A DNA stretch of 64,000 bases from Zychaea mexicana. Taxonomy: Eukaryota; Mucoromycota; Mucoromycetes; Mucorales; Lichtheimiaceae. The notes under the pieces are model-generated. The model did not search any database. It was not told where the DNA came from and saw only the letters and a program-made list of their open reading frames with translations. Below are positions 20,636 to 32,270 of the stretch, piece by piece. The position numbers and the translations under genes were made by a program. The number at the start of each line of letters is the position of its first letter. Within the stretch, counting starts at the first letter, position 1. The DNA is taken from the NCBI RefSeq assembly GCF_025766255.1, contig NW_026516816.1:1-64000 (forward strand), written 5' to 3'.

Positions 20636-23600
20636 ATTGAGGAACACTTCAGCAACACCACCACCACCACTTTTCACACCTGCACCTACATCAGCTGACT
20701 CTTCCACCGATCAAGTCAATAGCATTGCACAATTGAGGAACCAGGTGTACCACTTTCCGATTTGCTTGTGGATATTGAGCCTCTGCCTACAACTACAAAC
20801 AATGATGATGACTTGGATGAGGATGACGACGATTTGGATGGCACATTGTACCAGCAAGAAAGTGACATTACTGATGACGATGGTGATGAACCTGTCTAAG
20901 TGCAAGGCCATGTGCAAGCATACCTATTGGATATGCACAAGCAAGTAGTGGATGATGTGAGGCAATACGGTGAGTCACATCAATACAAGAACAAGCCTCT
21001 CTGGATATATCCGCCTGATGCCTTCTTTGTATTACGCGAAAAGCTTGACCCAAAGATGCTGTACTTGCCATGTATCTTCATCTGGATCCCACATATATTG
21101 GGAAGCATTTTCAAGTGACTCTTAAGTGTGTCTCATGCAATGGAGAATTGAAATCTAAAGGATACAACAACATTGGTCGAAGAGTAGTGGATCTTGACAG
21201 GTATGTGTTATATGGCATTTCTACCACTATTTGCGATTAACACATGAGATATTTAGCTCGTTCTATATCATTGGCACACGCTATCAATGCAAGAAGTGTC
21301 TTTCGGAACTCAACTCCCATGATCCAAGGCTTATTCGTCAGCTGCCTTTCTTTTTGCAATGTGAATATCCTGGTTACACTACACGGCGTTTGGCGTTATC
21401 GAAAACAGTGGGAGGATTGATGAGACCATGCACCCAAAACTCTGTTGGGCCCAAGCATTTTCAAAAGATACTACGCGAATTGCATATGCTACGCCATGAT
21501 CGACTTGATTGCAGTACCTCAACATTGCCGTGTATCGAAAGCAGCAGCAGCCATCCATCAACCAGTCACTTTCCTTATCCCATGATATCTTGCCATTCTC
21601 TCCATATCATGATAAAGAAGGTTATGCTGGTCATATTCCTTCTGCATTGTATTTTCGTTCCTTTGATGCATCATACGTATATTGAGAGCATGCGGCACCT
21701 GATGGATAAGCAGATGATGCTACGGGATGGCAAATATCTCAAGGCTGTCCACTCGTTCAAGATCGTCAAACTTTTGGGAATAGTCAACAGCTCACTAGTT
21801 TTCACTGCAATGTACACGCTATACAATGAGTATGAGGAATTGAGAATGCAACACCTTGTCCCGTCCAAAGCCTTGTCCCACCTGAAGCATGCATTTGATA
21901 CTATGCGATCAGCCTATGACCTTTATGCCCATGACCAACCAGAGATATTCTTTACTGACAACATTGGTGGTGATCAAAAGTTTCTTAAAGACGTTTTGCC
22001 ATCGCCGACAAGAGATGCCGTGCCTGTCAATACCCCAGAACCTGTGGATACCTCTCTCATTGATCATCTACCACCACTCACATACCTGACAACACCAGTG
22101 TACGATGTTTGAAAGATCCTGAAGCTATTTAAATGAAGTGCTAGTGGATTATTGTCGAGAGCAAGAATTGTGACTGAGAATGGACGTTGTGGTATCATTA
22201 TTGGTTTCGATTGTGAATGGCCAGTTGATCGATAGAGGATGGCAGAGTCTATAGGCAGCATAAGACCGCTACCATCCAAGTTGCATGCACCAGACATATT
22301 GATCTTTATTGCGTCTCTCATCTTGCACACTTACCACCATCGTTGATCACTTTACTCTCTACTGAAATCGTATCCAAGATTAGCCGTCAAGTGGGTGGTG
22401 ATATACGTAAAATCAAGCGTGATTTCGACTTGCATGAATTGGAACCCGATCGTTCTGGATGTCTAGAATTGGGAAGATTTTGCACAGAACGTGGAATCAT
22501 CCAAAGTGGGAAAACTGGACTAACGGATATATGTGCATTGGTCTTAGGCAAGAAGCTACCAAAGGAAGAGGATGTACGACTTGGTGATTGGGCTGCTGTA
22601 AACTTGACAAGTGAACAAGTACACTATGTCGCATTGGATGCATTTGCAGGGTTTGAGATCTACAAGAGGATAAGAGGGTATGGCTCTATTGGGAAAAGGA
22701 TTTCTGATTCAACAGAAGGTACGATCGACATATTATTACATTGTTATACTTGTGAGCTCATTGATAATACTAGGAATGCACGTGTCTTTCAACCCAGGAG
22801 CAATGAATGTAGCAGCTGCATATGGCGAATTGGTCAAGCAAGAATTCTTTGATGGCAGAAAGATCACCAGACCAACGTCGTGCTTCTTGTAAAAAAAATT
22901 AGTCATTGCTGGAGTGTTGAATGTTGATGGCCAACCATTGAGGTCTCGAGGACCAGTGCCATTTAAAGTCGTGGTCAAAAAAGCGTGATGTACATTATGC
23001 AGAAGTGCCAGTTGACATTAATTTCCCCACACACCCAGCTACCAATGATACAACAAATGGGGCACACAATGCAATGATGATAATCAGCCAGAGAATCCTG
23101 AAACAGGTATTAAGACGTTATATCGACTACATATTGATTTGAATAATAACTACAACTTAAGCAGCTTATGATACGATCAATCCTGGTGATGACAACCCTG
23201 ATGACGATCAAAGTGAAGATTCCACCAGCTTGGATTCAAATGATGATGTCGATAATGTTCCACACCCAGTATCAGGAGTCGATGTTAATAGCGTTGAGTT
23301 TGGACACATGGTTATGTGTACTCTTCCATCCACTGCATCATCTGATAACGTTGTCCGCTCGAGAGTTCTCAAAGATGTGTACCATTTGATGGCCATGGTT
23401 CGTGTACCACGAAAGCATGGAGCTTCTGCAGAATTTGCAAGAAAGCTTCGTGACGCTCTCTTTATCGTTGACTCTGATGACAAGGCTCGTGTGGAAGCTA
23501 ACCTAGCAAAGAAAGGAATGACGTGGAATCAAATGCTTATCAAGAATAGCGATTGAATATTACGACGAGTGAAACGTACGTATCAGCGAGTTACAAAAAT

Positions 23601-25075
23601 AAATATCTAATAATCTTTCTATGTAATAGATGTAATACCTCCTGCAGAAACATTGTATTTTATCATCAAGCAGCTTTTTGAAAGTTATGGGCCTATCAAA
23701 TGTGCAAGAGCTGGAAGACCTTTGTTTGACAACGAGGCATGGCAACAAGCAAGAAATGTTCTCACAACAATACACCATGGCTATGTATCTGATCCACCTG
23801 GAATGTCATTCTATTACCTGATGCGCTATGATAAAAATGGCTTGCCATTGTATCGTTGTTGCCGAGGAACAACTTCTCTTGAGGGTAGTATCCACCAAAA
23901 TGTGATTCGAAAGTTCGGATCATTTGGAGCTAGTCCTCAGCTTGCAGATGCAGTATTGGTCGATTATCGTTTACGTCATAATATCGATGTAAGTAGCTTG
24001 ATGTTTTATGTACACACTCTGAAAGTAATACATGGCAAACTCATCTAACGTGTGTTTATTGTATTAGGTTGGTACCATGAACTGGTATGGCAGATTGCAC
24101 AAAGGTCACTACGATCCATGGCTCCTTCAATGCATCGCTGATTTACGTGTTACACTCAGATTGCCGACAAGTCAGGGTGATGCTGGTGCTCATCATCATG
24201 CATTATATCTCACTTATGATAAACGATCTGCAATTGAAGCCATACCAGCAATCGATTGAGACACCATGTGACACACCGATGCAAGTATCCACTCTCATCT
24301 TGATCCAAGGAAGAACTTCGCAGAAAATAAAGTCTCAAAACGATTTTCTGAGCAAGCGACAAGGAACAGCATTTGCCGTTTTACCAGTGCTCACAGATGT
24401 TGAGCACAAGATGTTCAACTTCCTCTTGGCACACCACTTCCCAGATCACATTACCAAGCGTGTTGACTTTGTAAAGTTTGCTCGTATATGGTCACGCTAC
24501 GCTTGTAAAACCAGCATTCACTACACAACTCTTGAGTATTTACGTTCACGATACACTGTGTGGAGAGATTCGAATAATGCAGCAAATACACGGATTAACA
24601 ATGAGAATGTAGTAGCTTCGATTAGTCAGCTTGTTCGATCCACTAGAAGAAAAAGAACAGCACCACCAGCACTTAATCCAAGACCACTCAAACTATCACG
24701 TCCTACTCAATTGCAAACATCATCACCTATCGTACTATCAGCTCAACTCGCTAACATTGACAACAACAATTCCAGTCAGCCATCGGCACTATCTCCTAGT
24801 ATAAAACATTTATCACCATCATATATAGCAGCTCCTAACATAGGACATATTGCATCAAGTACCTCATCTTTAGCACCAAAGCCGATTGCTACTACACCAC
24901 TAGCTGTAAACCACAACATTGTCCCAAATAACGTTTCCCAACATCACGCTACAACTACCACGAACAACACCTTGAGGGTATTTCCAAACGAAGTAGACGT
25001 TGTGGTAAATGTTGTCAATTTGGCTGTAAAGGAAGTGGTGGTCGTTGTAAATGTGATAACATGCAGAATAAAGAT
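20636..25075 (+). pseudogene. Element copy C: longest copy of the DUF6729-exonuclease-transposase family
   Basis: An acidic N-terminus (DDDLDEDDDDLDG near 20820) leads to KNKPLWIYPPDAFFVL (20985) and the zinc module: TLKCVSCNGELKSKGYN (21120), a GT-AG intron (about 21201-21256), then IIGTRYQCKKC (21275) and LHMLRHDRLD (21485). The transposase-like core has KAVHSFKIVKLLG near 21745, where other copies have Asp (the GTC codon is one base from GAC), and PEIFFTDNIGGD near 21945. The exonuclease spans 22195-22680 (GFDCEW, GGDIRKIKRDF, LTSEQVHYVALDAF) with a one-base frame slip after GFDCEW. The helical block YHLMAMVRVPRKHG (23380) and RGTTSLEGSIHQN (23865) follow, then HYDPWL, FVKFARIWSRYACK (24470), and a Cys-rich end RRCGKCCQFGCKGSGGRC near 25000-25050. 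At least three lesions, including a changed catalytic Asp. Confidence 0.72.
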
Positions 25076-25239
25076 TGATATCATACAACATAATCCAAAT
25101 GCTTTTTCTTCTGACAAGCTGCCCAAAAAAAAGAATTTAATCAGGACGGCCCCACCCATGTTACCCGAGCCGAAGTTCCTAATTGTAATTTTATGATTTA
25201 CGTTTGGAGGAAGGCATAGAGTTTGAAAGACAGCATTTA

Positions 25240-25445
25240 AAAAGAACAAAGCAAAGACTAAATTCAGAAGCTACACTGGACATAAAGGCTCAACTGAATA
25301 GTAAATAAAGAAGTACTATTCCATTCTACATTTAAAAAGACTAAAGCAAAAACTCAACTGAAAAGTATAAAGAAGTGCCGTTCCAGTCTGCTCTTGAAAA
25401 AGACTAAAGCAAAGACCCAATTGAACAATTATACTGAACATAAAA
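25240..25445. repeat. Degenerate ~80-bp tandem repeat
   Basis: Three imperfect units share aaaaagactaaagcaaa, ctcaactgaa and ataaagaagt in the same order, with spacing of roughly 70-80 bp. The array sits just after the 3' end of copy C, in the position that the 20-bp minisatellite has after copy A. Confidence 0.6.
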
Positions 25446-25472
25446 AAGGTTTAATTTAAAGGTTACACCGTC

Positions 25473-25733
25473 ATGGAGTCACCAATTAAGGACTTGAGTG
25501 CCGTTTTGGAATCAGGTAGAGACATTCAAGACTTCCCTCCACTTTTTCATGTATTCCGGAGTGCAACACTTGAAGGCAAGGCTACTTGGATATTAACAGT
25601 GGTATGTATAACACGAGGGCTTGCTCTGGTTCCGTTGCCCTTGGCAGACGCCTTGATGTTACACAGTTTGGCGCGGTCGCGACATCAGCATGATACAATT
25701 GAAGAGCATAACCAAATCGGCTGCAAGTATTGA
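25473..25733 (+). CDS. Hypothetical 86-residue ORF
   Basis: Starts at ATG 25473 (MESPIKDLSAVLES). No recognisable family, no signal peptide, mixed composition. A GT-rich site (cagtggtatgt near 25598) could be a splice donor, in which case only the first ~42 codons would be exon 1. It may belong to the trailing end of copy C. Very uncertain. Confidence 0.2.
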   Translation: MESPIKDLSAVLESGRDIQDFPPLFHVFRSATLEGKATWILTVVCITRGLALVPLPLADALMLHSLARSRHQHDTIEEHNQIGCKY

Positions 25734-25939
25734 AGAAAGAAACATTGCAGTGTAAATACCCTGCCCTCGGTTTAAGGACGAAGGCTCCTGTTAGGCAACA
25801 AGACATCCTGCCTTTCAATAATAAGTACGGTCATGAAATATCATTACTGTTAATACACTGTCAATCAAAAGATATTACGGTGACTGGCTATATGACAAAG
25901 CGTGATTCAAATAATAATCCTTCCTCACGTACCTATTAA

Positions 25940-26430
25940 GTGGTATACGATACTGTACCTAGAAAATGTAATGCTTAGGCAATATATTGGTTAACGACTT
26001 TCATTTTGCATTACTATGCTTTCAATCTTGATAACTTATCTACTTATTGATAAGTGCGCTTAAGTGCAGTGTGATAAATAGGTGGTATGAACGGCCAAAG
26101 AAGCAAAGAGCCTGTAGCCAATAAAAGAAAGGGTTAGCAGCTCACTACCCTGAATATAAAACATAAGCTGTTTCGTTTAAATGTCAAAAAATTGAGTAAT
26201 CGTTTTATTGTTGGGTGAAATCAGCGAAATGAAAAATATCGTTTGTATATATATGATAATTTTATTATCCTTCATTTTTTCCAGTTGGAGTATGAGACAA
26301 TCCTTGCGTACGGATGATACGCGTGACGATAGATCGTTTGTCATGGTTTTTAGCGGTAGACATTGACATGTTGTGCTAGAAGAGCAAATTTCTTTTTCTG
26401 CTCTTATACAGGACCGGCTAGCGGTACCAT
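25940..26430. other. Intergenic; 3' flank of microprotein gene 1
   Basis: No independent gene. The segment 26340-26430 is the transcribed 3' side of the minus-strand microprotein gene and resembles the 3' flank of its paralogue at 45592-45670 (shared aagaaatttgct and atgtcaatgtctaccgc), but with insertions and deletions. Confidence 0.5.
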
Positions 26431-26622
26431 CTACTTTCGTCCTCCTGGAGGGCGGTAAACATAAGGGCAACCTCTATTAAAATCAAAAATGATAGATAGA
26501 TGTTGACGCGACGAGTTAATGTACCCCATATTTGATGACTGTTGCTACTAATTGAAATAATAACCAAAGAAGATACTTTACGAGTAGGAATGAGTCTTTT
26601 TGCCACAGAACATACAAGGCAT
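26431..26622 (-). CDS. 27-residue CCHC zinc-knuckle microprotein, copy 1
   Basis: Exon 1 is 26622-26582 and exon 2 is 26473-26431, separated by a 108-bp GT-AG intron (26474-26581) that splits a Ser codon. The product begins MPCMFCGKKTHSYSG and ends YRPPGGRK. Spacing C-x2-C-x4-H-x4-C with Gly directly after the second Cys is an exact CCHC zinc knuckle; the last Cys is contributed by exon 2, so only spliced mRNA encodes the full motif. The paralogue at 45397-45591 has the same exon structure and the same 27 residues: I count five base differences in the 84 coding bases (stop included), all synonymous, while intron and UTRs differ freely. A TATATAAAGG box lies 130-139 bases upstream of the ATG. 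Zinc knuckles usually bind single-stranded nucleic acid; the role here is unknown. Confidence 0.8.
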
Positions 26623-26751
26623 TGTGGATCGTTGGAGCTGTTAGATTCGTATGTTGTTGCGATGGTTGGAGTGGGAAAAAAGTTCTTCGTGGATAAACTA
26701 AACTGTTGTGTTGTGATGTGTTGGAGAATTAGTGACAGCTCAAAAACGAGT

Positions 26752-26761
26752 CCTTTATATA
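26752..26761 (-). promoter_or_regulatory. TATA box of microprotein gene 1
   Basis: Minus strand reads gatatataaagga. The paralogue has ggtatataaagga at the matching distance from its ATG. Both are followed by a CA-rich leader with the shared word atcacaacacaacag. This points to a strong, conserved core promoter. Confidence 0.7.
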
Positions 26762-26764
26762 TCT

Positions 26765-27870
26765 TTTTAACAAATGGTTGACCAATCGTTTAATTTACAT
26801 TGACAACAGGCACTTCTTGTTTCTGACCTGTCGTCAATTTCCCTTTGTCTTCGTATGGAGGGTGGGTACATCTTTGGAGAAACTAATCTTTATTAATGCA
26901 TGACTCGCTGAGCGTTTTCTACATACAGATTTTCCACACTTTCGGCTAATGTAAAAATGAGCTCCCTCCTTTGCACATTTATCGTCAATGGGAATTTCTT
27001 CTTCTTATCAAGATTCTTTGTCTCTGATATACTACGATGTTGTCTAATTATAAGAAAATAGACTCTTGCAATATCAGATTATTGGTAAAAGTCACCCTCT
27101 TTCAGAGATCAACATGTACAAATGAGGATATTACATAGAAACCCTAATATAAAAATACGTTGTCATCAAAAAGAAACTGTGATAATTGAAAGCTGTACAT
27201 TATATCAAATTCCAGAATTGCGTCAATTATTGTTTATCATTGTACTTGGAAAATTTCGAACAATATACAGGACAACAACTATCAATAGCGTTGCTAAGAT
27301 GATCATCCTTCGAGTCATTATCCTGATAAAACCTAACAGTATAACTACTGTACAAGGTATATTATTTTCTTTTTAAACAACGTTACTACCAGCTTGCGAA
27401 ACAATAAACTAATATTTAACTTATTGCTGTCTGGTGTGTTAACCTTTATTTGCTTTTTGGTCCTAGCCATAAAAATTGCTGTCTAGCTTTTTTTTATATT
27501 ACACTTTTTGCCGATGGATGGCTGTTTCAATTTTATGGTGTACGTAGATACCTTGCTCTTGTTTGCTAAATTGAACTTGATAATAATCATTATGCTGTCA
27601 CCTACGAAAGAAACATGTAGATGCGATTCTCTGTATTATAGTACATGTTTTTAAAGGCGTCCAGTATTTAGCAACACCACCTCGAGTTATAATGACCGTT
27701 GTCAGGGACTTGATAAGTTGCTAGAAGTAAAAACAATGCATTGAGGGTAGTATATTGTGATGAATCATTAAGGACTGTGGCCTGGCGGACAGCTGTAAGA
27801 TTGGTCCAAAAACTAGTCGAAGGCAGATAACGTTTGGGTTTTGATTCTAATTTCGTTGGGGTTAAATTCC
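26765..27870. other. Intergenic, no supported gene
   Basis: Short AT-rich frames only (for example 27122-27376, Ile-rich, no domain). Nothing recognised. Confidence 0.5.
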
Positions 27871-27970
27871 ATGAATGCATATGCGTTGCACAAAGAATCG
27901 ACTTTTCACACATTACTGCATCTGCTGTTTTGTTAGTGGAGGCCTCTCTTTCACCCTTTCATTTTCTTTC

Positions 27971-30206
27971 ATGTCTGTAGATACTGTCATAGATAATCTT
28001 GTTGCGCGTTGTCCAACAGCGATCAATACAGTCAGTCCGGAATATAAAGCAAATTATTTCGAATGGCAAGAATTACTAGAGCAGCTTGAGGAGCGTCTCA
28101 TTGAAGCCACGAACGAGGGAAAAGAAAGTAGTTTGCAACTTCATCGCAGTCGTGGGCAGATGACAGGTAATATTTTGATTAAGATAAATAAATACTTAGT
28201 ATATGAGGTACTAACGAATGAATCGGATGGCCGTATTACTCTTTGCTTTCTGTACTAGCTCGTGAACGAGTGGATCTGCTATTGGATGAAGACTCGCCGT
28301 TCCTGGAATTGTGCGCTTTTGCTGGATATGAACAGGAGGGCATGACGCTTGGTATAGTAACACCATGGCAACAATATCACTCATATATTCATGGCAACAA
28401 AACTAGCATAATTGTTTAATAAACTGACACTATATGCTATATATAGGCGGATCGTTTGTTGCGGGAATAGGTCTTGTCAGTGGTGTTCTTTGCATGGTGC
28501 TAGCCAATGTACCTACCTTGAATGCAGGTGCTTTAAATCAAGTCAGTACAATGAAGACTTTACGTATCCACGAAATCGTCATGCAAAATAGACTTCCAAT
28601 AGTAACGTTGACACATTCGGTATATAAACATAACTGTCGTCATCTTGGTGAGCTTTTTACAGAAACAGGAAAAGAAAGTTGACTGTAAGAATTTTATAGG
28701 CTGGTGCGAATTTGGAGCAGCAATTTAAGGTTTTTCAACTCACTGGCGGAACCTTTCGAAATCAAGCATTGCATAGTAAAGCTCGTATACCTTCATGCTG
28801 TATTGTCTTTGGTAGTTCTACAGCCGGAGGCGCATATACTCCAGGCATGTCCGATTACACAATATTTGTAAAGGTACTTATTATAATGACACCAAATGCT
28901 TTTTGCTGCTTTTACATAAACTGGTAAATTTGCTAACATCAGCAAGAAATATTATAGAAACAAGCACAAGTGTTCCTTGGTGGTCCTCCTTTGGTCAAGA
29001 TGGCTACGGGTGAAGTAACGGATGCCGAGTCGCTAGGTGGTGCGGATATGCATTCCCGTGTTTCTGGCGTGAGCGACCAGTTAGCTCTTGACGAGGTCGA
29101 CGGTATACGCAAGGCGCGGGAGTGGATAGCAAACCTAAATTGGAACCAAAGGGCAGTTTGCCAAAACGTCATTTGCTGGGCCAATACGAGGAGCCTTATT
29201 ATAACATGGACGAAATCCTCGGTATCGCTTCGGCAAACATTCGCGTTCCGTTTGATGCTATGGAAGTGATTATCCGGTTGGTGGATGGATCGCGGCTTAC
29301 TGCATTCAAGCCTAATTATGGCGTCAATTTGGTCACTGGATTCGGTTTCATCCAAGGCATTCCTGTTGGTATTATTGCCAATAACAATGTAATTTTCACG
29401 CAAGAAGCGAACAAGGCGACCCAGTTTATTCAACTTTGCAATACCAGGTAGGTTGTTGTTTTCCTAATAGTTATAGCTACATTTTGAGAAAACTAAACGG
29501 ATGGTACACTGATCTAAAATTAATCTAGAAATACTCCATTGATATACTTGCAAAATATTACCGGTTTCATGGTTGGGAAACATTATGAAGAGGAAGGTAT
29601 CATTAAAGCTGGATCGCGCTTCATCAACGCTGTCAGTAACTCGGAGGTACCCGCTATCACCATTGTGATGGGTGCCAGTTATGGTGCTGGTAACTATGCA
29701 ATGTGCGGTCGTGCATATCAACCAAGGTATATATATAAATGCTGACTTCATCAATAGTATTGCAAAAGGAGAAAAGCGAAACACTGATGCTCCTATCTAT
29801 TTCTCTTTCAAGATTTCTATTTTCATGGCCTAACTCCAAGTGTTCGGTCATGGGCGCAGAGCAACTTGCAGGTGTTTTAGATATTGTCATGCGTCAAGGT
29901 GTTAAGAGGTAAACAATAAGGAATATATATACGCTCATAGATTTTCCCTAATACTTTTACTAATTTTACCCCTCTACTACATACAGGGCTGGTATTGACG
30001 TGGATGAAGAATTAGCAGCACAGCGCAAAGAGCTTTTCCAGGGCTCTGTGGAAGCCGAATCGGATGTATACTATACATCCTCGCGACTATTAGATGATGG
30101 TATCATAGATCCAAGAGAAACGCGTCAAGTCATTGGCTTCTGTTTAGCTTCCATATATAGCAACACAGTGAAAGGTGGAAACATATATGGTGTAAGCAGA
30201 ATGTAA
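27971..30206 (+). CDS. Acyl-CoA carboxylase beta subunit, methylcrotonyl-CoA carboxylase-like
   Basis: Eight exons: 27971-28166, 28259-28351, 28447-28619, 28700-28873, 28958-29447, 29529-29726, 29813-29908, 29987-30206, all with GT-AG introns. The joined protein (~545 residues) has both halves of a biotin-dependent carboxyltransferase: an N-half with [33 protein letters not shown] and [14 protein letters not shown], and a C-half with [35 protein letters not shown] and a YGVSRM end. This enzyme transfers carboxyl from biotin to 3-methylcrotonyl-CoA in mitochondrial leucine breakdown, with an alpha subunit not present here. An in-frame ATG at 27875 would add 32 residues with basic but no acidic residues, a possible mitochondrial signal. 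One lesion: around 29147 exon 5 shifts frame (one A missing in a short A run), so either the gene is damaged or the base was miscalled. Confidence 0.85.
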
Positions 30207-30513
30207 ATTCTGTACAATGATGACCATTTGTACTCAAATCAAAATCCTTTCCCCCAAACATTTAATCCTTCCTCATCATCTGGTATATCAAGTTGCGAAC
30301 CACCTGCTTGTTGTTTTACGATTAGCTATTATCCACAAAGATGCAAAAGAATCTGTACATGTGTGTAGATTGTAATACAATTCTTATTCGTTTTACTGGA
30401 TTGTATGTGGCTGGGGATGGCAGTAGTAGTTAATGTCTGGTACATGGTGACGGACGGTGACGGTGCTAGAAGAGACTGGCGGTGTACTTGTTAACAGTTT
30501 TACATTGTAATTA
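30207..30513. other. Convergent 3' region between MCC-beta-like gene and BET5
   Basis: The two genes point at each other across about 300 bases. Contains aataaa-like and TTTGT-rich segments consistent with two 3' UTRs; no coding frame. Confidence 0.5.
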
Positions 30514-31403
30514 TTATTCAAAAACAGGCAAGCTACGAATAAACCGATCCACAGCTATACGAAAGAGCTCATTACTGATGTTTCCTGGTGGCGGTGGCGC
30601 TGTCTTTGTTGTTGTAGATACTGCTCCTTGAGTGCTACCATCCTGATGTTGCTGCTGCTGCTGTTGTTGCTGTTCTGATGGTATGAAACCTTGACTGATT
30701 TCCCAACGTGTATCATCAAACTTCATCAGACCATTCTTGACCACGAACTCGACATAAAGCTGTACATAGATCTGCTTGAGCACTGCTCGTAACGATTCCG
30801 TGTTGGCATCCGAATTCATGACAAATTTAAGTCCGGTGGGCGTCTCGTAATAATGCAATCGATACGTCGATGTTTTGTAAGAGATAAACTCGTCTTGACT
30901 AAAATTATACATACCAAAATAAGTTATTGCTATTTGCTATCATCCTCCAAGCTACTACTATACGGGTTCATAGCATGCTATTTATACTATACTTACTTTG
31001 AGCTAAGCTTGCGAACAAAGTTGCGTAAGGAATAAATAACACCATACACTAGTTTGGCTTCTTCTTCAATAGAGATGACGCTTCCAGCCGCTAAGCCGCT
31101 CATAGTAGGTTGTGTTTGACCATCGCCACTGCGCATGACAGAAGAAGTTGCAGGTGGAGTGTTGGTGCTGCTATTGCTCGGATCAGGAGACGATGAACCA
31201 GGACTTGAGGCCGAGAAACGCGATGATGTAGTTAGACCAAGTCGACTGCTGCTGCTAATGCCACCAAGGCCAGTGGTGCTGCTGCCGGGATGACTGGTGC
31301 CGCTGCTGTTGGGGCCCGTTGTAGGATTCGTCTTATGGTTCCATTTCTGAAAGTAGATGCATTGACAGTGTCGGTCAAAGATATAAAGGTTATGTATGGT
31401 CAT
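30514..31403 (-). CDS. BET5: TRAPP complex subunit BET5 (TRAPPC1)
   Basis: Exon 1 is 31403-30997 and exon 2 is 30898-30514; the 98-bp intron has GTAAGT and TTTTAG ends and splits an Asn codon. The 263-residue product opens MTIHNLYIFDRHCQCIYF, the first strand of the longin-like fold of TRAPPC1/BET5. After an unusual Ser/Thr/Pro-rich insertion (residues about 25-105) come EEEAKLVYGVIYSLRNFVRKL, YRLHYYETPTGLKFVMNSD and IYVQLYVEFVVKN, the diagnostic family blocks. The C-terminus has a poly-Gln run and a Pro patch followed by RFIRSL. BET5 is a core subunit of the TRAPP complex, which activates Ypt1/Rab1 and tethers vesicles at the early Golgi. The family is normally about 145-160 residues, so the insertion and tail nearly double it. 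Confidence 0.93.
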
Positions 31404-32270
31404 TGTGTTTGTGAGGCGAGAAAGCGAGAAAGCAATGGCGCGCGTTTCTGGGTGCCTTGAAAATCGAGAGATTCAAGCTGCACTTTAAACTTTATTCAGC
31501 AAGCATTGAAACTAATCTATACTGATGTTTTGCACATTTACTTTTGCAATCTATGCTCGATTGTATATCAAACACGCGAGATTTAACCTTTTACTACATC
31601 CAGCGAAGAGCTGGTACTAGCTACGGCAATGCAGATTTCATGATATAACAATCAGCTAGCTGTATTCATCCTTGCTGTCCATGCATGAATGTTACATGCA
31701 GCAGCTTAAAAAACTCAAACCGTTTCAAGCCAGAATACCACTAATTACAATGTATACAGTATTTTATTAGAGATAATTATAGAAGTTTATTTAATTTAGG
31801 AAGTATATAGTGCAGCGCCAGAGAAAAAAGTAATTATCAATTGAATACTGACAGCAAATTTGCTATATACAACGTGAGGATTACTTTGACGGTCTTCATG
31901 CAAATATATCTTATATACTAGTCCATTTAAATACGGCTCCTGTTGTGTCAGCTATTTATAATAAATAAGTTGATAGGTATATAAAACAAATTGTTGAATT
32001 ATATATATGTTTCTTCACCGGGTGCAAAATAATTAGAGAACAAGTATTTGCAGTTTTCTACCGTACATGTACCGATAGCTTTGTAGTGGCACCCTTCTCT
32101 CCTTATCACTGAAACCAGGCGACATTACGCTCTGTGATATCCGTAAATTATATCCCGAGAAGTAGCACATGCTCAACTCAAGTGTGATAGCCTTCTTCCG
32201 TCAAGTAAAAGGTAATGGCTACGATTTTCTTTGACATTTAGCGGCCGCACCACCAAAACAGCTTTTCTTT
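31404..32270. other. Intergenic, no gene seen
   Basis: AT-rich spacer between BET5 (upstream side) and the 3' end of the secreted-protein gene. No frame with protein-like composition and no repeat recognised. Confidence 0.5.

Noticed and set aside
20637..20948. 103-codon Met/Thr-rich frame
   Set aside because: Shadow of the acidic N-terminus of copy C in another frame (DDDLDEDDDDLDG).
26418..26606. Frame with MFTALQEDESRWYR at 26.4 kb matching MSTALQEDESRWYDR at 45.5 kb as the conserved protein
   Set aside because: The two frames diverge right after the shared segment and one stops at once, while the short spliced frame is conserved without any amino-acid change.
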